Assembly: GCF_958295425.1 (NCBI RefSeq)
Contig: NC_081135.1
Location: forward strand, 23,568,180-23,632,179
Source of the DNA: Solea solea
Taxonomy: Eukaryota; Chordata; Actinopteri; Pleuronectiformes; Soleidae
Reading direction: 5' to 3'
Length of the DNA: 64,000 bases
Both the position numbers and the translations under genes were made by a program. The notes under the pieces are model-generated. The model was not told the DNA's origin. It searched no databases and worked only from the letters and a program-made list of their open reading frames with translations. The number at the start of each line of letters is the position of its first letter. The stretch's first letter is position 1. Below, in pieces: positions 40,001 through 53,400 of the stretch.

Positions 40001-41936
40001 TTGTGATTTTGGTTTCTGAAATCCACCCATTTTCTACCGCTTTATCCTCCATAGGGGGATATGTGATTTTATATATGGGCTTTGGTGCAGGAGAGTGAGC
40101 AATTTACAAACAGTAGTTTCCACTTATAAAGGCAGTCTAATAAATCTATGATCATCTGTGATAAAGACTTAAATGGTCATAGATTTTATTATTCAGTGTT
40201 GATAATGGGTCAATACCTCATACAACCACACTACAAAATAACTTAAATTACCCTTTAAAATAATTGTTTTGCTCCGACATACAGTGACATTATGGATAAA
40301 TGGATAATGATGTGCGTCCAACTTTGCGGCAACAGTAGGACGAAGTCCCCAACCAACCAAAAACACCTTTTAATGACTGTGAGCCGTTCCATGTGAAATG
40401 AAAGCAAACCCCTGCAGCTGCATACCTATTCACACACTTTTGGCCCTATATTACACAGTGATTTTTCATGTTTAATCTCTTTGTGCCAAAATATGCAAAG
40501 TGAATAAATTATTGATACGATATTCATCAAGTAATTGCAGCAATTTGTTATCTTACCAATGATTTGGTGGTTGCTGTTCCATATAGGGACACAAAGCACA
40601 GAGCGGATGTGAAAGTCCGAGAACTGGTCTGCCTGAAAACAGTGGGAGTGTAAAAACAGTATGATAAGATTATCATCCATCCTCATTAAACAAAGCATAT
40701 GCACTGCTCAGCAATATACACTAATCATCAGCTGGTCTTGTTTAAAAAAAAAAATCTTCAATGCCTTTGTATCACGAAAACATTAAAAACTTGGGGCTTT
40801 GAGACATATTTACATCTGCCAGAAATGTTAATGATGTTTTCCTGGGATGTAGATTATGGCCCTCAACAGGAATGATCAGATTTTGGTGTTGACATTGTGT
40901 GGAAACTGCGAGGCCTTAGCGGAGGCTGTGCTTTCTTTAGTTTTAAATAGATTCATATTCATAAAAGTCAAGTACAGTGTGAATGATTTAAAACAATACA
41001 TGTCTTTCTATCACCAACTGACAGTATATTCCCCCCCCACTGGAGTATTAACTATGCATACTGTACATGCCTCACCTCTAATGGAAAGCAAGTGCTATGT
41101 GGAGATACAGGAACGTCAGGATGCAGGGTACAGTAAGAACCCTTGAGGCCTCTTCAAAGCAAAAAAAAAAAAAGCAATCCACAATAGATTCATTTCAGCG
41201 AGAGTCAGCTGGTTGTCTTTGCACACAGCCAAGTGCTATTGGTATATTGCCATAACTGAGAACACATTTTCTATTTTCCTGTCACTGCTTTTTAAGGTTG
41301 GTCATGTTCAACCTTTGCTGCTTGCAGGTGGATTCAGCGAGGTCTGCTGCTGCTGCTGCTGCTGTGCTAGCCACTGTGGGATTCACTGTCCATGTATGCA
41401 GCATCAGCACCGGCTGCTGTGCTTATCACTTCCTGGTTTGGACAAGGCCTTTATCCAACAAAGATCAATTAACATCTGACAAAATGGAAAAACTAGGCAG
41501 CACGTCGTTTCCCACCATGCAGTGCCAAATGGAAAATAGTTTTCTGTTGTTTATTATCAAAAAAGACAAATAAAGCTCTCGTTGAATTGGGAAGATTACT
41601 CCTGTTGTTCCTGTTGTACTGCGAGTTATTTTTTTTATATCATGTATTGATATTATGCAGACTCTTAGGTTTACTGTCATCTCCGCGTGCTGTCAAATAC
41701 AACATCAGCTAGTTTTATCAATCCAATAGCACATCAACACCTCATCCCAGTTAATCCACTGTATCATGTAGCTGCTGTCTGACTAAAATGTTATTCTACT
41801 CCAGCTCCCCGCCTGTCCATCACCACCCCAGCCTTCAAAGAAGCTTCAGATCATTCATTCTTCATCCTCCATCAGGCTCAGCAAGTCATCAACCAACAAC
41901 AGCACCACTGTATGGACTCCAGGGGGGGAAATCTAC

Positions 41937-41981
<45 letters not shown>

Positions 41982-44305
41982 ACAGATCCCTTCCTGCTCA
42001 ATATCTCCCAGACTTTATCATCACATTTTAAATGTTACCATTTGTAATAAGTATTTCTGTGAGAAACTTTTGTTAGAATTAGGTTGTTTATTTTTTTCAT
42101 ATATGCACCCGCCTATATGGCTTGTAGCCTTTGACACAAAGACAAAACATCTTCCTTTAACTTTAAAACGTGACAAAAGGTGTGTGGGTTTTTGTTTTTT
42201 TTACCTCAGCATCAAAGCGAGGGTCCTGATAGGCGTCGCTGATGTTCACTGGTAGTCCTGTGGATGCAACCAGCTCTGCAATACTGTTGTTGATGAGCCA
42301 GTCTGAGTATGACGATTTCTCTATACTGTCTTTGAAACTAAAGGGTCAGAAAGTAATAAGAAGAGGTGTCAAAAGAAGAAGAAGACAAATTGTGTTAAAC
42401 CTACTTACTTTGAAAAAAAGAATAATCATTCAAATACACTCCTATGGCTGATAACGTTGTTATTATGAAAATGAACACACCCTTTTTATTGCATTTAGGC
42501 ATTTTTAAACTGCAAGCTTACATATCAGTGAGTTTATGCCGCAGCTTATGAAGTAATGAAAAGTTAATTGTGTGACTGTCTTCCTCATTGCCAAACGCCC
42601 CCATACTCTGCCACAGAAACACCTGCCAACCTGCTCAGGCGTCCTCATTTACATTGATTGCAGTGGGCTGTCACTGACTTTAACCTTCAAACACAACATG
42701 ATGTAAATGTTCAGCGAGGCTCATTTTGTCTCTCAACGTCTGAAAAAAAAAAAAAAACGTGGAAAGGCTCTGATGTCAGATCTTTTGATCCAGTGATGGA
42801 GCAGTGTGTGAATCTGAAACCTGCAGTGTGGACGAGAACAAGCCTCGCATGAGATAGCAACGTATCTTTTTTCTTTCTCCCTCTCGTTCTCTTTGTCTCT
42901 CACCTGCCTCATGTCTGTCATTTAACTGCCACACACACATTAGCAGCATCTCTACATTATCCTCCCAATGGTGGCGGCAGGAGACTTGCCTTTTGACTCT
43001 GAATGTATTCAATTTATTCCCTTAATTACACACATGACTCTGACACGGCAGCTTTTGTTATTCAAACATGAACCTTTAGGAAGAGCGCGGTCATCACAGA
43101 CATACTTCTGTCATTTCCGCTTGACTTGAAATAATGTGTGTAGTTGGATTACCTGAAATCTCACACTGGCAATTTATTTCATATGTGCCACCAGATACAC
43201 AGACATCCACAGAGTGTGTTTAGTCAGTCAGATTCCAATGGGAAGTCAAGCAAACTCCATATTTCTTTCATTTCTATTCATCTACTGCAATCGCTTTTGT
43301 TCTTGTCTCGTGATAACTGTTACGGCCGTCACTATCGACTCGCAGTGACCATGTCAGTAATGGCAAGTGTAGGGCTTGGGAATAATTTGTCTTCCTCTTT
43401 CAGCACTGGTTTTCATCCATAAACATCCCACACAATGTTAAGCCACGGTCTCTCCACTCAGCCATGCCCTGAGAAGCAGCAAAACCCAATTAATTAGGAT
43501 TCTTTCGTAGCATGACTTCTATTCTGAATCAGCACTACATATTTTCTTTTTCTCTTTTATACTTCCCTCACTTTTTGTCCTTGATGGAAGCTTTTCAGAG
43601 TCATACAAGGCAATGAGCAGAGTTTACAGGTGCCGCGGTACCAAAAGTCAAGAAAGATGGAGACATGCTTATTTAAAAAGGTCACTGATGTGACAGAAAA
43701 CTGAAGAACTGAAGGGCAGAGTACATTTTAACACTGAAACACCATACGTACCTGTTTTCAGTGTCTGCACTACACTTAGGAGACAGAAGCTCAAACGACT
43801 TGGTAAACTTCACCACCTAAGAGATTTGAAATGGGGGGGGAGAAATTATTAAAGGTAGGTAAGTAAAAAAAAAAGAAAAAGAGAAATGCCCATGCACAAA
43901 TGTACAGACAGACAGACATACACAGCTGGACAGCAGGGGAATAAAAACAGTACCGGGGACTCAATATCCTCCAGCAATTGAACAGAGCAGCGCTCGCACT
44001 TTAGCAACGTCTGGGCACGGTGCATGATCTTCCTGACAATCTTCTCCAGGTCAGTCTGCTCTTCAAACAGGTCATTGACTACCTCCAATAGAGCCTGGAC
44101 ACCAGGGACACAGCACGATAACGCGCACATTATTTCCAATGACATGAACCACATGCTGCTCTAAATACAGTAAATAATATCTGTCAGTGAGTAGTACTGG
44201 GTAACCTTTTACATATAACTCTGCCTTGCTCAGCTGTAGAAGCATTATTATTATAATCATTATTATTATTATCATTATTATAATCATTATTATTTTTCAT
44301 TATTA

Positions 44306-44356
<51 letters not shown>

Positions 44357-44372
44357 GTTTTATTATTATTAG

Positions 44373-44406
<34 letters not shown>

Positions 44407-47400
44407 AACAATAATAATAATAATAATAACTCAACCACACAAAATGATATGGTGTAAAGGGAGCTCTCCTCATTTCCATCCTGCGCTCACTGAAACATTC
44501 CCTTGGAGATTTAGATTATGGACCAGACCCTCATCTGGAAACATGCCCACAACCCCCCCACCCCCACCCCTTTCCCATCTAGAGATCCAGAGAAAACATC
44601 CATGCAGGGCTGCTATGCGATCACAAGTGGGCTGGAGCTGATCAATGCTCAGCTGCAATGGCAGCATCAGGGGGGAGGAAGTAATAATTCCAGAGATGGG
44701 GTGGGCTGTGGAGTGGTGAGGTGGTGGGGCTGTTGGGTACTTACCCGACTCCTGTCATACTCCTTCCTTGAGGCAGCAAACAACTGAGCGTTGGAGATAG
44801 CAATGCCACAAAATGGCAGGTACATCTGTAGCACCTGTGGACATGTTGAACAGTCATTACTGAGCTGTACACAGAAAAAAAAACACACTCCGCCAATCAG
44901 CCAGCTGTCACGAAATGTGATCACAGATCACCAGAGAAATGTTTCATTTAATCTTTTAGCCCAAGTAGACATTTTTCAATGATTAAAATATGAATTCCTC
45001 AATTGTGGGCATAAAATGTGCTTTGTAAGGTCACAAGATTGTCAACAAAATCAAATCAGTTCATCTAAATTTATCACGGATGGACGACAGACAACCTGAA
45101 AAAATGATGCTGCGTAAGGATTTTAACAAAATACCAAAATACTCCTGCTGCACAAAAGCCTCTAGCTTCAGTAGCTTTACTTATAACTAACTTTTTTTTT
45201 TATTTAAATGTACTTGTTTGTTTACAAGAGCATGCACACGGCAGAGATACAGTCTGGCCAACGTTTTCACACTATTTGTCAGCAAAGAGCCAATGCAGGC
45301 TGTTCAGCATGGCTGTGAACAAGGTGGGATTTCACTTTACAAGTGTGTTATCAGTGAAAGAAAAAAAAAATAACTTAACATATTTTTCTGGACTTTGTGG
45401 ACGCACAGTATGCGCCGGTGAGACACAATGGACGTGTGAACATTTACACTTTGCATTGTTTAATTTTAGAACAACGCCTGAGTAAAAGAAATGAAGATTA
45501 AAGGAATGAAAAAGAAAAAAAAGACATCAAAAAGTCAAAGTAATATTTTTATCCATGAAAAACTAAGCTTTTCAACTGGAACAAATAAGAAGTGGCCTTT
45601 CACTGGCATCATTACTTCAAGGGCAAATAAATCAATTCACTTGACATTTTACAATTTGACTGAACACTCATACTTCCGTATGCCTTGGGCTGATTATATA
45701 AATACCCTTTCACTCATATTTTCATCACATAAATAATGTAATCACTTGATGCGGCCTAATGACTATAGTTATTATGCATCATGAAATCTCACAAATCAAA
45801 CTGCATTTCTCCCTCTCTCACATCTGTTGGTTCATAATGAACAACACTAGGCACTAGACAGCTTCTACAGACGATGCAGAGAGGTGAAGAAAAAAGCAGC
45901 TGCGATGGGAACATGCACGTTAAATTCCGTACGACTGCACTTTCTCCACACTGGGGTCTTATCTGAGAGACACTCGCGCCCCATAACATGGAATCAATGC
46001 CATTTAGGTTGTGTGGCTCCTTCACGCTGCCTCTTTGTTTGGCTATCTATGTGGAGCATCTGGCTGCTGTGTAAACAAGACAATCAGTACAACAAACCCA
46101 CTAATATTTACCAGCTTTCAGTGCGACCTGAGGGCAGGGACACTACAACAATAAATGAATGGCAAGTTACTCAGCTGTGGCCGCTGATACGGGGATATAT
46201 CTCCTTCACCTTTCAGGGGAGATTTCATTTACAAATCAGCTACAAATGAACATGTGAGGAGCCATTACTGAAAATGTGCTGTGTGTACCTCTGACCTGGT
46301 TAAAAACAGGTTACAGACATTACATTAATTTTTATAATATTTGATTGATCGTTAAAATTACTAATACATTAACCCGCAATAAGTGTCTCATGCATTTGTA
46401 ACCTCGGGTATACAAATACATGATAGATATTTATAGGTATGGAAACAAATAGGTTTTGAGACACTTTTTCTAAGTTCACTTTCTTAGACTTCCTGTCTAT
46501 TTGGCTGCATTTATAATCCCTTCCGATCACATCTATTTGAGTATTTTCCTTGTCTTTGCCACTTTTTTCCCAGATTTAAAGTGGTAGAAGTCTAGAAGAT
46601 GGTTCTAGCACCGTCACATGACGACCACTTTACCACTTGTGAACAAAATCTCACAACGCCCAGAGCAGACTACTGCCAAAATAAAACACTGATCATAAAA
46701 ACTGGACCTTTATCCTGTTGTTCAACATGACCAAGTATCAATTATGAGTAAAATCAGCTGACTAGCCATCCACTTTCTACCACTTTAGGTCTCAACATCT
46801 TGCTGTGAGGTGCTAACCACGTGGATTATACATAGGCTATATCAAATCTAAAGTAACAACAGCAGTCATAATATTTTGGACATCTAACACCTACTGATTG
46901 GTGTTACTATTCGGTGGTGATCCTTGTGATGGTTGTCAACCTGCATCTGATCTAGTGTAGAGAACGTCCTTGGTCCATTTAGTACATTTAGTTTAGTAGT
47001 TATTCTCCAGAGCCACACAGTTAGTGTTAGCCCTCTTGCCTTTGCAGCAAGAAGACCCAGGTTCGTGACCCGATCAGAACAAGGACCTCTCTGCATGGAG
47101 TTTGCATGTTCTCCTTATGTGTGCATGGGTTTTCTCCAAGTTCTCCAGTTTCCTCCCCGCAGTCCAAAAAACATGCAATATGGGGATTCAATTGACTGTA
47201 TGTGTGAGAGTGGTTGTTTGTATCTATGTGGCCCTGGCGATCTGTCCAGGGTGTACACCACCTTTTGCCCTATGTCAGCTGAGACTACGAGACCGTGACC
47301 TTCATGTGGAGGCTGTAGAATATGGATGGATGGAGGTATTGTCCGTTTACAGGGGAACTATTTTTCAGTGAGTAAAAACTTCTTTGTTCATGTGACAATA

Positions 47401-50400
47401 CAAGCAGGGCAAACACACTTAAATACACTCAGCGTACACCAGTCCCACCCATTGCAATTTATAAAAAGACTGACGGACTCAGCAGTAACAACATTCCCAT
47501 CACAAACACATAGCATCAGTCCACAGTGAGCCAGAAATACACACAAAATTCTCTTCATATCCATGAGAGGGGGGAAAACACCCCCGCAAAATGTGTATTA
47601 AAACTCTTTTGATATTTAGGTGTAATACATTTGAAGCGTACTTTTGTGCTCACACCATTGATTATCAATGCACGTGACAACCATGCAACTCTAATTGCTG
47701 GGTTCACGATCATCTAAGCCCTAAAATGGCATCACGGAGAGGAAAGGGCTGAGAGAGCCTGCTCTAATGGCTTCAGTTTCTCTTAACAATCAAACAGGTC
47801 TCCAGGGTTAGCTTCATACAGTAGATTTAACCCCTCACTCTATCAGGGGTAGTGAATTTAAATGCAAAGCCACGGCAGGAAAGCACTGCTTGCACCATAC
47901 TAGGCAACACATTGATGAATGTGCAGAACAATGGGAGAGCATGTACTGTACAGTACACACAATGGTGGAGCAGAGACAAAAAAAAATGCAATGTTTGCAT
48001 TTATAAATCCTCAGTAATGTGTAAACCAGAACTCATATTTTGAAACATTGGCTTGTTTCTGACGAGCACATCTTGTGCCAATAAAGTAGATTTGTATAAA
48101 TTCAACGACTCGACACCCTCACAAACAGAAACCTGCGCTGACTGAAGTGCACATTATGATCCTGTTAAGCACAATGCAAATTAAATCACTGAATCAAATT
48201 AATTTCTAATCATAACATGTGAAATATGACTCCGTCATGCTAATGAGTAAATGAACTTGATGCCTTTAATTCAGTCATTACACATAATCAAGTGCTGCGT
48301 GCTATTGTTTTCACACAGAGAACAGATGATGCTGGGCAATAAGCTCCGACATAATGCTATTTCAGCTGTCCTTTGGAATTCTCTAATAATGATCTTCCTG
48401 AAAGGCAGTGGCCATCAATAGCCCCAGCAGGAGCAGATTCATTAGCGAGCTGGACTTCAGGGATCTGGCTATGGATCTGCCTGTGGAACTAACAGGCAAA
48501 CCCAAGAAAAGCACTGCTCTCTCTAATTACATTCTGTCAGCCAGGCCATTATACAAGGTTGCATTACAAACAAGACATTTTTGCCTGTGGACTGACCAGT
48601 AAAGAGTGGTTTAATAACAAAAGTCACTGGCCAAGGCCTTGAGGACAGTCAGCTCTCAAACCCCAATGACTTCCTTTAGCACAACTGGAATTTTAATATA
48701 AGGCAAACCTAGATAAATTACAAAGCCCACACTTGCTTTGTCCACTTAGCCCACAAATACTAACTAGTATTTGATTTACAAAGCGGTGCTCACTTTCAAG
48801 GTAAAGTGTTGTTTTGCCAAGAGAAAAAAAAAAGGATCTCAATTTTCTCCTTATCTCATGTGGGACCCCCTAGATTTGAAAAGCAGTTTTGTAAGCAATG
48901 ATTCTTTTGAGGGTATTACATCAAATAAAAATGCAACATGAATCGACACACCTCATTAAATGAAAAAGCAAGTCAATGTTTTATGTTCACAACATGAATA
49001 TCAATACACGCAGCAGCATGAATAACATGTAACATTCCCCACCTTTCTCAAAAGTGTCACGATTTACAAAGTGTTACCCTCACAGAGGCAAACAACGCAG
49101 GTGAGATATTCTGTATTGACTGGCTGTAATGTATGAGTAATATTACGACACCGCTAGTAAACGCTATACTACAGCAGCAGTCCAGCTCAATAGCTATTAT
49201 CCATAAATAATTAAATTGTTCTACACATTGCAGGTACATGGAAAAAGCCGGGAGCAAAGGGGAGGTCACAATAGCTCAGCAGCAGATGTTGCATTGGTGC
49301 AGTAACATGATCACCTTGGGTAAACAGTTACTGCTCCTCACATGAATCGTCCTGTGGTCATAAAAGAACCTAGTGCATAGAACATGATACTTTTCCTCAA
49401 GTTTAAAGTGTGTGTGACCTACCCTTACACTTGAACGACAGCACATCGAACACCAATTAATGTTATCTGCGTTACTATTTAATGTTGAAAAACATCGAGA
49501 CATGCTTGAGCTCACTGACAGCTTGATATATATATATATAGAATATAGCTTATATTTTTGCCATGAAGGGACTTTTTGGTCAAGGCTGCTATCAATAATT
49601 TGTGAGTCTATTTAAACATAATAACAGATTATTGTTATTATTATTATTGACCTAAGTATAGAATGAATGCACACTGCAGGGTTTCTGCAGCGTACACTCT
49701 GACAGACTGACAATCATTTCTCCTAATGCATTTTTTTTAATCTAAATTCTACAGTTATGACTTAACAACGCAACACGAAGACTCAATTAGTTTAAAATAT
49801 AGATTAAAAATTCAATTTTATATTGCACATGAAACATCGGTTTACATTAATTGCAGGTGTAAAACCTGTCCCGATGTTTCTTTTCCTTGTCCCCAGCTTC
49901 GTCTCACAACCCACCTGTAGCCCATAAACTAAGGGCTATAGGTGCAACTAACATTTCTGACACAGTCAGTGCACAGTCACCTTGAAATTAACAAATTAAC
50001 GGACATTTTGTTCAAATGTGATGTTCAAACTTTCCCCAAATTGACTAGAGTGTAAATTGACTTTTCTAATCAGGCATTTTTCTATGCAAGTAAACCAATT
50101 TCCAACTAAAGCAATGTAGATTCTCTGGTAAGAAGATTCAACGTCCCTCTCAGGCCTCCCAGAAGGCACAATTTTAGGTCCACAAATGTTTATACTCTTT
50201 AAATAATTAGCAAATTAAACACATCTTTGCAGTTGAGGAAAGTATTGGAGGTACTTTTAAAGTTCACGTTCAGTATCCTGTTTTGCTCCTTTTTTGAGAA
50301 ATTAATAAATCAGCTACATATGTCCATGATTTCTGCTTTGTTTTTGCCACAGAACTTTCACACAGCAACCATTTCATAGGTGCACTTCAACAACACGCAA

Positions 50401-53400
50401 GGCCATTTAAAGAACACTTTACTTGCAGTCACACAAGACTTGGTATATTTGTATAATACACTGTATAAATTCCGATTACCTAATATTGTCCAGGAATATA
50501 TTGCAAACATGAGACTCCCAGATGTAATTGTGTTCTCTCTTCTTTAGCACTGCATTTACATTGGAAAATTGTGTGAAAGTGGTTATTACAATATTGCTGC
50601 TCGACAATTTGACAGGAAGTCTGAAAGCCAGAAGGAGGACAGTGGTGAGAGGAGAATTGCTATTTGCCAATCAACTCACACAAAATGTTAAACTCTTTTG
50701 GCAGATGGAAGCTGCGTGATGTAGCTGGCATCATATTAAGAGAAAATGTATGAAAATGCCTTTCTGTGAATAATGCATTTCATGTACGACATTGCAAAAA
50801 ATTAAATCAACAATGCAAGATAAAGTGCATTATTCTACAGGTGATTATGAGATATTATACATTGGCTGAAACCTTGTCCAACCAATATTATTTCTGCAGG
50901 GTATCAACAGAACATTAAGTCAGATAAAACCAGCCATTTTGTGTGCACTCCAGTGAGAGTAGCTGCTACTTTATTGTCAGCTAAAGTTGATTCAAATGCA
51001 TAAACAAACAAATACTGTGAACATATGATGTTTTAATTATCCTGCAAGTTTCCAGTGTGTGGCAAACAGCATTTGTCTTAATAAATGTGCATTAATGTCT
51101 TTAATGACTTTCTAATGCGGCGTCACTTAATGATTTAAAAACTGACACGTTTTCTTTTTTCCAATATCCATAAAACGCAAAGATGCAGCTGTGCAGCGTG
51201 AGGAGCTCACTGCGAAGCAAGCGTTGCATTTCATTACTAATTCAGCTGTAGCCATCTCAAGCATTAGTGTGATGTTAATTCAGTGTGAAACACACTCAAA
51301 ACAAGGGCAAGAAGAAGAATCTGACATCGCTTTTGAACAATGGATAGAATTTTTTGACAGTAGAGCTTTGACGGAAAACAAATGATAGAATAAAAGCTAC
51401 AGTCATTTGCCACTGTGACACCCAACTCTCAAATAAAGCCATAGCTCAATTTGTGCTTTCATGTTTAATCTATTCTACCCTTTAGGGGCTCATCATAGCC
51501 GCAATAAGCGCATGTGCTTCTCACCGCCTTCCTGCTACATCTATTCAAGTGTGTTTATTGACAATCACATGCTCCGTGTGTATCTCTTGTGACGGCTAAA
51601 TAAGCAAGCGTTCAGAAACATAAGGCTGGCTCAGTGCATTACATGTGTATACTTCACCCATTAAAGTATCTCTCTCTCCCCATTTTTCATACAAATGTAT
51701 GTATGTCCACATTTGTACTGGGGACTGATGTGATTCTCGCTGAGCAGCTCCACTGTAATAAATGGAATACTCCACTGTAGCTCTTTGGAAACCATTCAAA
51801 ATCACATAACTCTAAATGGCAACACTACGTTAAAGATGGATGCTCAACACACACAAGTAAAGTGCTAACAAATTAGATTCCTCACAGATTTTATGGTTGT
51901 TATTCTTGTTGGTACAGCGTCGGCACCCTGGCCCCTTTGGATACTGCCTTAGAAAAATTGGATGATACCGAGAGAAAACCTGTGACCCAGCTAGAAACTG
52001 AGCACTGAGTCTCTTTTCAGGGCCGCACAGCAGACACGGGGAGTTGAGTGGATTCTTTAAATAATGAATATATGTTACATTCAGACAGAGTAAAGAACTA
52101 AAACACGAACTGGTGTTTATCAGACAACATACAGAATGTACAGTTAGTGAAATAAAGAAAAGTGAAAATGAAAAAAGCGGATGTAAGATGAAAGGACGGG
52201 GGTGACGTGTACTGTATATGTGGTGCAGATAGTGTCAGGTGAGATTTTCTTTATCCATCCCAATGAAGGTTTTTTTGTTGTGTACGGTATTGTCACAGCA
52301 AAAAAAAAAATATTGTTACCAAAGCAACAGCAGGAAATCTGGTTTAACTATTAAATGAAACAAGCAAAGTCTGTGAAAACATTCCCACTGTTCACGTCGT
52401 CAGTGCTCTGCTACGCTTACACCACCAAACAGTGTGCACTGTCAAAAAAGAACTAAGAACCATCTGTGAAATGTCACACATGAATCATGAGGATGACAAG
52501 CATTTACTTCAGTCTTTCCTCTGCAATACACTTCCCAGTGCAGCAATAATAAAGACCCTCAGAGTCTAACGCCACGCTGGCAGATTAGTTAAGCTGCACC
52601 ACTGAGCCTATAGTGCTAATGTCAGCCTGACAACATGCTTACAATGATATTTCTAACATACTGATGATCCGAAGGTAATGGTTACCATCTCCGTTGTCTG
52701 GTAACATACCAACAATTGCTTTTTATGTGCGTGGAAATGTCATTATTTTTGATGCATTTGTTCAAATATTAGACGCTCTAATCAAAGAAACAGCAGCGTA
52801 TCACTACAGCGATTAGGAAACACTATCGGGGAACCAGGAATGTCTGACCCACATTTTGTACCAGTCAGTGTAGATGTGAAGCTTTTTCCACGAGACACAG
52901 CCTTTCTATCCCCAGTGCCCTGCCACACAGGTGCCTGTATCCAATCTACCACATTACTGGGAGTGGGAAGCGCGAGAGGCTTCACAATATGATATCATCA
53001 CAATGTTTATGCCACAATAACATATTATTGCGATATTGAAAATATTGCTATATTACCTTTTTTTTTTTACTTTTTCCAACCGCAAATGATATTGCCAAGT
53101 GAAAGCTCTGTCGACATCTGTCTTGTCTTTAGATAAAAGACTCTTTATGCAAACTGGAAGAATCATAAACACGGAATGACCAATACAGTCACTGAAACCT
53201 GCTCCACCTGACCACCTATAGTCTAATGTAATTCACTGCATACACATGTGGACTGCTGCACTGCTACAGGTGGTTTGAACAGTGAATTAAAAAACAACAC
53301 ATCCAAAAACCTGGAACAGTTTACAATCTCGTTCACAACTTAACAAAATATCAATACTTGGAATCAGAGCATCAACACAATATTGCCAAGGAAAATATTG

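Larger units (their letters stand above)
40633..42204 (-). other. pde11a intron 6
   Basis: 1.57 kb. Contains two CTG repeats (listed separately) and an A-rich run at 41,160. No exon found. Confidence 0.6.

Noticed and set aside
41788..42255. 155-residue plus-strand frame with poly-Cys
   Set aside because: Runs through a CTG repeat and antisense to pde11a exon 6; no family resemblance.
44184..44438. Poly-Ile/Leu reading frames
   Set aside because: Produced by the ATT microsatellite.
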